Shown here in pieces: positions 21,430 to 31,829 of a DNA stretch of 64,000 nucleotides. Made by a program: the position numbers and the translations under genes. Position 1 is the first letter of the stretch, and each line of letters begins with the position of its first letter. Origin of the DNA: Adiantum capillus-veneris (taxonomy: Eukaryota; Streptophyta; Polypodiopsida; Polypodiales; Pteridaceae); contig CM043959.1 in assembly GCA_014529385.2 (NCBI GenBank), forward strand, positions 85,789,029 to 85,853,028, written 5' to 3'. The notes beneath the pieces are model-generated. The model was not told where the DNA came from and did no database searches. It saw only the letters and a program-made list of their open reading frames with translations.

Positions 21430-23469
21430 TATAAAGAGTATCCATTTGTAGAATTTGGTTTAAATCTTGTTTTTTGATTTAGTTAGAAGAGTGCCTAAGT
21501 TTTGGCCATTGATCCAACATATGATGGGGTGGTCAAGATGAGCAAGGGTGGGGGAGAGGCTGCAAGCCGTATAGATATGCTTACCAATTATTAGGGTAGG
21601 GTTTAGCCTACGAGTTTATGGTGAAAAAGGGAGTTTGAGGATGTTAGGGGGAGGATTTTTTGGAGATGGGGTTTTGGCTAGGAGAGTGGTTCGTTCCTTG
21701 TAAGTGATCAATCCAAAGACCTTAAGGAGGAAGTTTCTTGGGTAGCCTTTATGAAGGAGCCTTAGGAAGAAGAGGTCTCTCAAATGATAGAAACCCTCGG
21801 GATTGCTTTCCCTAATAATATAGCGTCGTAGTTCTGTCTTGATAAAGACTAATTTGTGGAGAGGGTGCCAAGAGATCCAAGGTATATATTGGTAAGAGTT
21901 GAGAGGTTTTTGGTAATAATTTGAATCCAAGATACAATACAAGTTGAAAGTATGTCTCTTGTGGAAGTGGACATCTAGGATGGTGGCTTCAAAATTGGAT
22001 ATGATGGGAGAGGTCACTATATGTTCTTGTAAAGGGAAGGCGTAAGAAGCGAGAGCTTTGGTAACTGCTTTACGAGTGCTAGTCCAGACCTCGAAGGCAT
22101 CATCTATGTATCTCTTGTAATATGCTAGGTTCGGGCTAGAGATAAGGAAAGGGTGGTTTTCTAGGTGGCAGAGAAAAAGTCAAGCATAAACCACTGCGAA
22201 ATTGGATCCCATTGCGGTGCCTTTAATTTGCTTCCACACTTTCTCTTTGAAGCAAAGATAATGGTGTGATAGAATAAGGGTGGCAAGTGAGATGATGAAT
22301 TCTGTTTTTGGGGTGTCGAAGAAATTAGTAATGGTGCTTCTGAGGGCTATGAGTCCTTCAGTCATAGGGATGCTTGGGTAGAGGGAGGTTACATCAAAGG
22401 TAAAAAGGAGACAATGGGGGGGGAAGGTCTTGGAGTGGAGATTGATGATGAGGGATAGTGAGTCTTTAAGGTGTTGTTTTTGTGAAAGGAGGACATGATA
22501 AAGTTGGAAGTGTAGCCATTTGGAAACATTTTCAAAACAATAGCCCCGGTAAGAGCAAATAGGACGGGCTACAGGTACGGGTTTGTGTAACTTAGGGAGA
22601 AATTGTATAGGATAGGGTTTGAAGGGTTTATGGAGTGGCGTGAGGATAAAGGTGGATTCATCCGGGTGAGGAGACTGTATTTGAGGGTGATGGAGTGGAG
22701 TAAGGAGGCGAGGTAATTATGTGGTGGTGGGGTGAGGGGTTGGTATGTGGAGAGGTCATTGAGTTGCCTTAGGGCTTCTTGTTCATACCATCCCCGTGAT
22801 AGGATGGTAAGGCCTAGATTTTTATCCGCTGGTTGAATGACTATTGTGTAGTCCGTTTTGAAAGGGTTTTAAGGGCAAGCTTGACAAATTTGAAAAATTT
22901 TGAGTGGGAAGTTTTGTAGTGTGCAAGTGTATCTTTTAGATTTATGAGGTTAAGGGATGTGATTCCCTCTAGTGTAGGATCTAAAGAGGGGGGTATCCAA
23001 GAGGGGTTAGAGATTTTGTAAAGGGGGGGGTTTTGTTGGACATAGAATATTGAAAAAACATTTTGAATTGTAGTCTCCTTGCCAAGGCGTCATGGGATTT
23101 GATAATGAGTTCCACAGGGGGGTTAGGGGGAGGGGGGATCTATTTAAATCCTAGGCCTAAGCATTTCTTCTCATCGATAGAGAGGGGATGGGAGGTGAGA
23201 TTATGAACAAAATTAGAACAAGGGTTATTGACCAAGGTGCATGAAGTGAGCTTACCAAAAACTGTAAGTTTGTAGGCGTGTGGGTTAATGAGTGGAAGCC
23301 AAAATCTATGTCTCTTCCTTCCTCTATCCGTGGGAAGTTTCCTAAGAGGGATGGGGGGAGCTCCGTTGAAAAAGGATAGGATAGAAGGTGGTGACATAGA
23401 GATGGAAGGGAGAGAGTGTTGAGTGTTAATCCAAAGATAAGGGAGGAGGGGGGGCTTTTTGAAAAGCAA
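21430..23469 (-). pseudogene. Penelope-type reverse transcriptase, copy 1
   Basis: The N-terminal part has NLTSHPLSIDEKKCLGLGFK, the Penelope signature before the polymerase. RT motifs follow: ARPICSYRGYCFENVSKWL, LFTFDVTSLYPSIPMTEGL, IKGTAMGSNFAVVYA and YYKRYIDDAFEV (catalytic YIDD). The thumb follows (FEATILDVHFHK, RYIIRESNPEGFYHLRDLF) and ends near NLGTLLTKSK. A stop after VVYA at about 22180 and several frameshifts before 22370 inactivate it. No GIY-YIG endonuclease motif is visible downstream in any minus-strand frame that I read. Confidence 0.85.
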
Positions 23470-25218
23470 CTGTAACCAAGAGGTAGGACAAGAAGGCCCT
23501 AATCCGTCCTTCCTTTCCCTTTTCCCAAATATTTGTGGGTACGCATGTGGTTGTTGTTGTAGTTTTCATCATCGTGATTGGTGTTGTTGTAGTTGTCCTC
23601 ATCGTGATTGGTGTTGTCGTTGTAGTTCTCGTCATTGCTATTGGTGTTGTTATTGTGGCAATTGGTGTTGTCGTCGACATTATGAGAACGATTGTTGTGG
23701 TTAGTTTGTTATAGGGGAAAGGCTTTGGTTTTTGTTTAGGATTGGAGGAATAAAGGATAATTGGTGTGAAGAGGTTGTGAATGCAATTGAGGGGGTATTT
23801 TGGGTTTGCCGTACGCTTATTAGGAGGGGAGTAAAAGAAAGGTTTTTTGGAGGGCGGGGAATGGGGAGGAGAGTGAGGTGGTTTTTGTTTTTTGAGGAGG
23901 GTTGGGATTGTGTAGGCATTGGCGGTTTTTTTAAAGGTTTTGGTGGGGTATGTGGGAGGGTATGTAAGGTGGGAGGATGAGGAAAGAGAGGTTCTAGGGG
24001 GGTAAAAGGGAGCTTTGGCTGGATCATGGTTTTTGGGTGACTTGGTGAGATGGGTGTGAGTGGTGGTGGGTGTGGTGATAGAGGGTTTAATGAGAGGGAG
24101 AGATTGGAAATGTTTGCGAACTTCCCGTTCAATGAGCTCCTTGATGGTTTGCTCCTTAGGGAGGTGAGTGATAGTTTCTTTCATGGTGGAGATGGTGCAT
24201 TTTCTCATTTTAAAAGCTTCTTCTTCTTTGGTGGAGGCCAAATGGGAGTTAACTATAAGGGATTGCATTTTAGAGAGGAAGAGTTGGAGGGAGGTGTCTT
24301 TCCATTTGGTTAGATATTCGATCCAATCTCCCGAGGCTAAAAGGGGTAAAGTAATAGAGGCAAGCTTGTCAACGAGGTCGGTGAGGCGGCTTTCTACTTC
24401 AAGGTGGTAGTTGCCCACTATCGTTTGGAGGTTTTGAACAAGGAGTTTTTGAGCTTGGATTAGGGAAAGGGTGCAATCTAGTTGATATTGGATAGTGAGG
24501 GTGATGAACTTGGCGTTAAGAAGGGCTTGAGCTTGGGTATCTTCTAGTTGCAAACGAGGGGGTTTCATGTTGAGGCTATTGGGATTGGAATTATTCTTGT
24601 GTAGTTCCGTTAGGTGTGTGGTGTAGGAAGAAGCTTTGATTAGCTTTTTGTGTAGCTTGGTAAATTCAAGAAGAGAGAGATTAATGATATCATTGAACTC
24701 TTTGGGTTTTGAAAGGGAGTAAGGGAAGGGTTTGGGCGAGGGGGGGTTTGGAGCGCCTTGGGTGAAGAAGGTTGGTAGAGGGAAGGATTCATAGTATTAG
24801 GTAAAGAGGGTGTGGTTTTGATGGTGGAGAGGGTAATATGAAGTTTGGATTGGGTCTTCTTTGGAGGGTTTGAGTATGGTGGGAAGGGCTCCGTGCCGGG
24901 GTTTGGGACTAGGCGAACGGGTGAATCTTCTACCCTAAGATCGGCTTGATGAGGGTTGGGGGAGAAGTCAAAAGATTCTTCTGAAAGTTGCTCGAATTCG
25001 TCATCCATAATTTTGTAGGGGTCGAGCGTGATGTGGTCTAGTGAAAGGGTAGTCTCCATGAAGTGTTTGTCGTTATTGGGTGAGTCGTTGACCGGTGGGG
25101 TATCTACCGGGATAGAGCCGTCATCGAGGTTAGGTGTATTTTTATTGGTTGGCGAATCCATGCTATTTTTGAGGCCTTCTCTGTTATTGTGGTGTGCATC
25201 CATGAAGAGGTTTCCCAA
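23426..25218 (-). pseudogene. Penelope ORF1 with coiled coil and Thr/Pro decapeptide repeats
   Basis: Two long frames (25218-24640 and 24568-23426) are separated by a shift near 24600-24700. The first is Ser/Pro/Asn-rich with an acidic stretch (MDDEFEQLSEESFDFS). The second has a helical section (QAQALLNAKFITLTIQYQL; later TIKELIEREVRKHFQSL), a Pro/Lys-rich section, and a run of TTTTTPITMR-type decapeptides encoded by a 30-bp minisatellite (23540-23700). I do not recognise a family. The position suggests an RNA-binding ORF1 (inference). Confidence 0.6.
23540..23700. repeat. 30-bp coding minisatellite in Penelope ORF1
   Basis: TCATCGTGATTGG-type units recur at 23569, 23599 and 23629, a 30-bp period that keeps the reading frame, with degenerate units on both sides. 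Confidence 0.8.
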
Positions 25219-26638
25219 AATGTCGGAGGGTTGTAGCCTTAATAAAAACAGGGGCCCAATGGGAGCCGACTTTGATGACGAGGGTGACGAGGGTGTATCG
25301 TGGGCACTCTTAGTCGGTTGTTTTGCTTCGAAAACTCCGATGACGACGGTGAATGAAAATTGATGAAAAGTTTACGGACTGAGGAGGGTGACCCACAATA
25401 GGTTGCACCATATCGATGTTGAGGGCCAGTGCTTATGGGATCAAGCGCTCCACGGTGGTCGACGTTTGGCAGTTGAGGCTTTGTAAGAGGTGGCCGACGT
25501 TTGGTAGTTGTGGCGGCTTAGTGAGAGGTTTCTCTGTGTGAGGCTGCTTGGCGCCGAGTTGCAGATTGTGAAGAGGTTGTCTGCCGCTTGTGAAGAGTGT
25601 GTTGTAGCACAGGGGGTCGAAGGGGTGAAATCACGTCACTTTGACTGGCGCAGGGTAAAACTTAAGAAACCTTATTACTACAGGCGAAGCATGTTGAGCA
25701 GTTTAATTGCTATAGGTGGAGTGTGTTGAGCAGATGCGGGTATGCAGATGCAGGCTCTGTGTATAGGGAGCGTGTGTGGGAGGGTTGTGAAGAAGGAAAG
25801 GGGATAAAAGTTGGAGGTAGCGTGCAAAAGTGGAGAGCGAAGCTGTAGGCGGGTGCGTATGATATGCAGTGTAGGGTATAGAGTCTGAATCGTTGGAAGT
25901 AAGCAGCTTGTGCGAGGTTTATTAACGAGCAGAAAACTAAAGCAGGCAAGTCTGTAGGGTGACGCGCTAAAAGTGGATCAGGGGAGGTTTATGGAAAGTA
26001 ACCTGTAGGTAATCCTGTGTTGCGGATCGAGGGTGTTGAGCTTGGGTAAGATCCCGTAGTGGGGTTTGTGAAAGGGTGACAGAGCTTGGTACGAGGGAGC
26101 AGTCTAAGCTATAAGGGTGGTGAATCCAAAGGCCTTGAGAGAAATAAATGCCCGTTAAGTGAAGCAGAAGGTCGCTTAAGGTGTATATCAGAGGGAGTAC
26201 GTACCTAGCTATTAAGGCTTTCAAAGCTGCTTGAGGATTAAAATAGAGGGAGTACAATGTTTGTACTCAACTATTGAGGCTTTCAAAGCATGGGTCACAA
26301 GTGGGTTTTCAGGACATAGTTACGAAAGGTTTATGATAATTTTCAGGACATACTTCCGAAAGGTTTAAGATAATAAAGCTAAGAGCACTTAAAGCTAAGA
26401 CAAAGGGAGGGTAAATGGGAAGTCGCAAGTCGGGCGAAATTCAAAGATAATACAAAAGGACGATGACATCTAAGATAATCGAAGCAAAAGTTTCGTAAGG
26501 GTGGGCGACTTCTAAAATTGTTGGAGCAAAGGTTTCGTAAGGGTAAAGAGCAAGGGTAATCAAATAACGGGCTAAGAGGAAACGATGGAGAGGGTTTCGG
26601 GATGAAGAAGTGCCCAAAACTTTTATGTTCAAAAAAAC
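25219..26638 (-). other. Penelope copy 1 5' leader
   Basis: Only short frames, none conserved or recognisable. The stretch holds imperfect repeats such as TTTCAGGACATA(G/C)TT (about 26309 and 26342) and AAGGTTTCGTAAGGG (about 26486 and 26530). The junction to copy 2 is at 26638/26639. Confidence 0.5.
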
Positions 26639-29398
26639 TTAATTTGCAATTTGCAATTATACTTAAGCGTGCAAAGCACTATGATCTGGAGCAAAAGGAA
26701 GGGAAGAAGGGAGGTGGGGGTGGGCTATGGGGTACCAAACACGTTTTGCTCCTTTGAGGAGCTCATCAGTGGTAGAAGGAGGATCAGGAATAGGAGAAAA
26801 GGGGGGGGGGGAGACGATGCTCTTTATATAGGAGGGGGGGGGGTACTTTGCAGGGGCTATGAGTTTGCCTACCTAACTAGAGGTAGAAAGAGGTGTAGAG
26901 TTTCCCAAGGATAAGTAGTAAGGGATTGAATTTTAGGGGGGGGGGGAAGACGTCGAGTCCAAAATAAGGGGGTTGTATCTCTAAAAGTGCATTGGTGGAG
27001 TGATATTGAGGGCTGTCAAGTTAGCAAAAAGTGTATCGGAGGGGTTAAATTTTTTTGGGAGAACTAAAATAGCAACAAATGAGGGGATAGAGGGTAGGGA
27101 GGGGTTTAAGAATAACGCAAAGAAAATTGTTGAATTAGAGTCCAAAGGAGTTTGTTATCCAGAACCTGGTCTATAGTGAACAAAAGTGGGTGTAAGGTGC
27201 ACTTCGGGGGGGGGGGGGGGGGGTGATTTGAGAGTATAAAGGAGCAAGGGGGAGTAGTTTGATTCACAAAAATGGTGTTCCAGGAGTACAGTTCCAAGGG
27301 GACAAAATTTGAACTGTAAGATCAAAAAAGGAGGGGGGGTTTTTTGGATAGGAGTCTATGTTGCCGATGAGCTTTGGGCTTTTGAGAACCATCCTGCAAA
27401 ACGAGCGGTAAGAGTTAGGGTAGGGTATAAAGAGTATCCATTTGTAGAATTTGGTTTAAATCTTGCTTTTTTATTTAGTTAGAAGAGTGCCTAAGTTTTG
27501 GCCATTGGTCCAACATATGATGGGTTGGTCAAGATGAGCAAGGGTGGGGGAGAGGCTGCAAGCCGTATAGATATGCTTACCAATTATTAGGGTAGGGTTT
27601 AGCCTACGAGTTTCTGGTGAAAAAGGGAGTTTGAGGATGTTAGGGGGAGGATTTTTCAGAGATGGGGTTTTGGCTAGGAGAGTGGTTCGTTCCTTGTAAG
27701 TGATCAATCCAAAGACCTTAAGGAGGAAGTTTCTTGGGTAGCCTCTATGAAGGAGCCTTAGGAAGAAGAGGTCTCTCAAATGATAGAAAACCTCGGGATT
27801 GCTTTTCCTAATAATATAGCGTCGTAGTTTTGTCTTGATAAAGGCTAATTTTTGGTGGAGAGGGTGCCAAGAGATCCAAGGTATATATTGGTAAGAGTTG
27901 AAAGGTTTTTGATAACAATTTGAATCCAAGATACCATACAAGTTGATATGTCCCTTGTGGAAGTGGACATCTAGTATGGTGGCTTCAAAAGTGGATATGA
28001 TGGGAGAGATCACTATATGTTCTTGTAAAGGGAAGGCGTAAGAAGCGAGAGCTTTGGTAAGTGATTTACGAGTGCTTGTCCTGACCTCGAAGGCATCATC
28101 TATGTATCTCTTGTAATATGCTACGTTTGGGCTAGAGATAAGGAAAGGGTGGTTTTCTAGGTGGAAGAGAAAAAGGAAAGCATAAACCACTGCGAAATTG
28201 GATCCCATTGAGGTGCCTTTAATTTGCTTCCACACTTTATCTTTGAAGCAAAGATAATGGTGTGATAGAATAAGAGTGGCAAGTGAGATGATGAATTCTG
28301 GTTTTGGGGTGTCAAAGAAATTAGTAATGGTGCTTCTGAGGGCTATGAGTCCCTCAGTCATAGGGATGCTGGGGTAGAGGGAGGTTACATCGAAGGTAAA
28401 AAGAAGACAATGGGGGGGGGGAAAGGTCTTGGAGTGGAGATCGATGATGAGGGATAGTGAGTCTTTAAGGCTTTGTTTTTGTGAAAGGAGGACATGATAA
28501 AGTTGGAAGCGTAGCCATTTGGAAGCATTTTCAAACAAATACCCCCGGTAAGAGCAAATAGGACGGGCTACAAGTACGGGTTTGTGTAACTTAGGAATAA
28601 ATTGTATAGTATAGGGTTTGAAGGTTTTATGGAGTGGCATGAGGATAAAGGTGGCTTCATCCGGGGTGAGGAGACTGTATTTGAGGGTGATGGAGTGGAG
28701 TAAGGAGGCGAGGTAATTATGTGGTGGTGGGGTGAGGGGCTAGTATGTGGAGAGATCATTGAGTTGCCTTAGGGATTCTTGTTCATACCATTCCCATGAT
28801 AGGATGGTAAGGCCTAGATTTTTCTCCGCCAGTTTAATGACTATTGTGTAGTACGCTGAAAGGGTTTTAAGGGCACGCTTGACATATTTGGGAAATTTTG
28901 AATGGGAAGTTTTGTAGTGTGCAAGAGTATCTTTTAGATTTATGAGGTTAAGGGATGTGATACCCTTTAGTGGATGTGATCCCCTCTAGTGTAGGATCTA
29001 AAGAGGGGGGTATCCAAGAGGGGTTAGAGGTTTTGTAAGGGGGGGTTTTGTTGGATATAGAAGATTGAAAAAACATTTTGAGTTGTAGTCTCCTTGCCAA
29101 GGCATCATGGGATTTGATAATGAGTTCCACAGGGGGGGTTAGGGGGAGGGGGGATGTATTTAAGTTGTAGGTCTAAGCATTTCTTTTCATCTATAGACAG
29201 GGGATGGGAGGTGAGATTATGAACAGAATTAGAACAAGGGTTATTGACCAAGGTGCATGAACAGAGCTTAGAACAAGGGTTATTGACCAAGGTGCATGAA
29301 GGTGCATGTAGGCGTGTGGGTTAATGAGTGGAAGCCAAAATTTATGTCTCCTTCTTCCTCTATCTGTGGTAGTTTCCTAAGAGGGATGGGGGAGCTCA
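26639..29398 (-). mobile_element. Penelope-like retroelement, copy 2 (5'-truncated)
   Basis: It has the same 3' end as copy 1, starting at 26639, and collinear RT, and is cut at its 5' side at 29398 within GAGCTC, the point matching about 23372 in copy 1. ORF1 is therefore absent. On the other side of the cut, copia integrase sequence begins without a gap. Local duplications include a ~48-bp repeat of TTAGAACAAGGGTTATTGACC (about 29239 and 29270). By eye it differs from copy 1 by several percent. Confidence 0.85.
27471..28640 (-). CDS. Penelope-type reverse transcriptase, copy 2
   Basis: A 389-codon open frame covers the whole polymerase core. RPICSYRGYLFENASKWLRF precedes the palm, then LFTFDVTSLYPSIPMTEGL (first Asp), IKGTSMGSNFAVVYAFLFLFH, YYKRYIDDAFEV (catalytic YIDD near residue 180), DVHFHKGHINLYG, and a thumb ending GQNLGTLLTK. 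The first Met shown is internal: coding similarity (LLTPDEATFIL before it) continues upstream in a shifted frame, with DKNLG-type sequence (AEKNLGLTILSWEWYEQE) near 28770-28830. Known: these RTs copy their RNA and, when lacking an endonuclease, can prime at chromosome ends. Here no GIY-YIG follows the stop. The polymerase part is unusually intact compared with its surroundings. Confidence 0.85.
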   Translation of the reverse strand: MPLHKTFKPYTIQFIPKLHKPVLVARPICSYRGYLFENASKWLRFQLYHVLLSQKQSLKDSLSLIIDLHSKTFPPPHCLLFTFDVTSLYPSIPMTEGLIALRSTITNFFDTPKPEFIISLATLILSHHYLCFKDKVWKQIKGTSMGSNFAVVYAFLFLFHLENHPFLISSPNVAYYKRYIDDAFEVRTSTRKSLTKALASYAFPLQEHIVISPIISTFEATILDVHFHKGHINLYGILDSNCYQKPFNSYQYIPWISWHPLHQKLAFIKTKLRRYIIRKSNPEVFYHLRDLFFLRLLHRGYPRNFLLKVFGLITYKERTTLLAKTPSLKNPPPNILKLPFSPETRRLNPTLIIGKHIYTACSLSPTLAHLDQPIICWTNGQNLGTLLTK

Positions 29399-30930
29399 GT
29401 TTTTCTAGTCGCATAGTCTCTGAATGTTACATAGTACAATGAGCCACCAAATGATGGTGTACTTGCAGGACCCCAAACATCAGAATGAACCAATTCAAGT
29501 TTTTTATTTTTTCTTTCATTTCCTGATTTTTGAAATTTTACCCTCTTTTGTTTACCATAAACACAATCTTCATAGAACTCTAAGTCCACTTCTTTCAAAC
29601 CTGGTAGAAGCTTCTTTGTTTGAAGGATTTGCATTCCTTTGGCACTCATATGCCCAAGTCGGTAGTGCCACACCGCACTGTCAACTTTTGTAGTTGCTGC
29701 ACAAGCTGAAGGTTGTGTGCTAACAGTACACAAGTAAAGTGTACCGACTTTTTCACCCTTGGCAACCACCAAAGATCCCTTTGAGATCTTCCACCGTTTG
29801 TTTCCGAATGCAATGTTGTGACCTTCATCGTCCAATTGTCCTGTAGAGATCAAATTCTTGCGAACAAAAGGAACATGCCTAACATATTTAAGCTTCCATT
29901 CATTTCCTTTAGCAGTTTTGACAGAAACTGTACCTTTGCCGACAATCTCACAAGCTTCATCATCTCCCAAGTATACATACCCAAAATTACCTTTGGTGTA
30001 GTCTTGGAAATGTTGCTTGTGTGGTGTCACATGGAATGAAGCCCCGGAATCTAGTATCAAGGAATTAGACACATTGTCTAATGAGAGAATTAGAGCATCT
30101 TGCTCTACTTTACCTGTCACATTGGCCTCCGATGTTGGCTTGTTGTCTTGAGACTCTGTCTCCTTCTTCTTCTTGGACCAGCAATCCTTCTTGACGTGGC
30201 CCTTCTTGCTGCAGTTCCAACATTCAAGAACTGAATTTATGCGTGACTTGCTCCGCCTTGAGCGATCACGACCCTTTTGGTTTTTGAACCTCTCCTTAAG
30301 CCTTCCTCTTGTTTCCACTGATAGTGCAACACTTGATGATTCTCTTGTGCTTCTCCTTCGCATTTCCTCTCTTAGGAGAACACCCACAACATCATCAAAC
30401 TTAAGAGTATTTGTGCCAGAGATAGAATTACTTACAGCCATCACAAGGTTGTCCCAACTATCCAGTAGAGATGATAGTATAAGGAGAGCTCGCACTTCGT
30501 CATTGAAATTGATTTTCACCGATCGAAGTTGACTTATGTTTGTGTTAAAGTCATTTAGGTGTTCTACAAATGAACCATTCTCTGCCATCTTTAGATTGAG
30601 CAAGCACTTTATAAGAAATACCTTATTGGATGCCAATGGTTTCTCGTAGAAGTCGTCAAGTGACTTCATCAAGTCCTCCGTGGTCTTCATCTCCGAAACA
30701 TTGAAGGCCACCGTTGACGCCAAGATTAACTGGATTGTTCCCAGTGCCTTTTGATCAAGGACAATCCATGCTTCATCTGCCATTGTTGCGGGCGTCTTCG
30801 CAAGACCGCCTAGTGGCAAATAGAGGTCCTTCTGGTAGAGATAGTCTTCAATCTGCATCTTCCAATGTTGGTATTTTTTGCCATTGAACTTCTCAATCTT
30901 GAGCTTCCCTTCCTCCGCCATAACTCCCAC
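29399..30930 (-). CDS. Copia gag-protease-integrase (truncated polyprotein)
   Basis: About 510 copia codons without a stop. The start MGVMAEEGKLKIEKFNGKKY is right for copia gag. Further on are the UBN2-type capsid (SLDDFYEKPLASNKVFLIK), zinc knuckle CWNCSKKGHVKKDCW (CX2CX4HX4C, near residue 235), the protease LILDSGASFHVT (DSGA, near residue 293), the GAG-pre-integrase WHYRLGHMSAKGMQIL, and the integrase start LVHSDVWGPASTPS, the strand with the first catalytic Asp. The last few codons (ELPHPS) come from Penelope sequence after the junction. The polyprotein would build the particle and process it, but replication functions are gone. Confidence 0.9.
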
Positions 30931-30980
30931 TCAATTCAAGGAATCCTTTCCTTGAGATAATTTAGCTACGAGCAAACCTT

Positions 30981-30992
30981 GCTCTGATACCA
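30981..30992 (-). other. Primer-binding site, tRNA-iMet
   Basis: The minus strand reads TGGTATCAGAGC, two bases from the LTR edge at 30995. Confidence 0.9.
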
Positions 30993-30994
30993 GT

Positions 30995-31078
30995 TGTCAG
31001 GAAATAAGACGTAGCTAAATAGATAATTGAGTAGATTACTTAATGGAGAGAGACAAATTTATATACACGAGATTATAG

Positions 31079-31169
<91 letters not shown>

Positions 31170-31789
31170 CGCGATATACGTGGTTCACCCAATGTGGGCT
31201 ACGTCCACGGGAAAGCAGCCACTCAATGGCTTTAGTACTTCAAAACAAGAAGTAGTTTACAAAGGGATTATACCCTTAATGGAGCTCCCGCCTTGCTTCA
31301 CTCTCACCACCTCACACTCACCTTGTTGCATCAACTTCACACTATGAATTGTGTGTAGAAATGGCCTCCTTTTATAGGCCAAAAGGGCTTCCCTCTCTTA
31401 TGAGAGACAGCCATGTGTAGCCGCCCTTGTGCGAATAAGTCCAAATCGGACCCTCCAATCTGCCCATGTGTGGCCGCCCTTGAGAAGACAAGTCCGCTTT
31501 TAAATTCGGCCACCGGCCACCGTCCATTGACTTCCGACCACCGGCCATCAGCCATTGACTACCGGCCACCGGCCAACCGACCAGTTGTTTTTCGACAACT
31601 TTTCGGCCGCCGTCCGGCCATAATATTCCGGCGAAAAAAAGTTGCCCCTGATTCTTGTCCGTGAAAATTTTGGTTTCTGGTGAGTGATTTTCCTTCACAC
31701 ACGATGGCTTCTCCTCATAATGGGGGCCTTACAAATGTGCGCGTTTACCTTAGAAAATTACAAGGGTAAATCAAGCTCCATACTTAAGA
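30995..31789 (-). repeat. Copia LTR with internal (GA)n
   Basis: It aligns with the LTR at 13475-14198 along its length (shared ACGTGGTTCACCCAATGTGG, GGGAAAGCAGCCACTCAATGG). An 84-bp GA tract at 31082-31165 has expanded at a point where the other LTR reads GAGTGAGAG. Confidence 0.85.
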
Positions 31790-31829
31790 GTTTTGGCATT
31801 CCAATACCAAAACCATGTGAAACATTTTG

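Larger units (their letters stand above)
20779..26638 (-). mobile_element. Penelope-like retroelement, copy 1 (near full length)
   Basis: The 3' end (minus sense) is at 20779, where TTAATTTGCAATTTGCAATT begins. The same end sequence recurs at 26639 for copy 2, so copy 1 spans about 5.86 kb. It has a 5' leader (26638-25219), ORF1 (25218-23426, shifted), ORF2 with N-terminal Penelope motifs and RT (23469-21430), and a ~650-bp tail. Copy 2 abuts its 5' end in the same orientation, the partial-tandem arrangement typical of Penelope elements. It carries several stops and shifts. Confidence 0.85.
29399..31789 (-). mobile_element. Ty1/copia element, 5' half
   Basis: It has a 5' LTR (31789-30995), a primer site (30992-30981), and a gag-protease-integrase frame that stops being copia-like at 29399, where Penelope copy 2 begins. 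RT, RNase H and the 3' LTR are missing. Confidence 0.9.

Noticed and set aside
21585-21610. TTAGGGTAGGGTTTAG, resembling telomere repeats beside an endonuclease-free Penelope element
   Set aside because: It lies in the coding thumb region (codons for LNPTLIIG) in both copies and has no TTTAGGG periodicity.
23732-24410. Plus-strand Gly-rich frames opposite Penelope ORF1
   Set aside because: Antisense shadows of the Pro/Thr-rich minus-strand ORF1.
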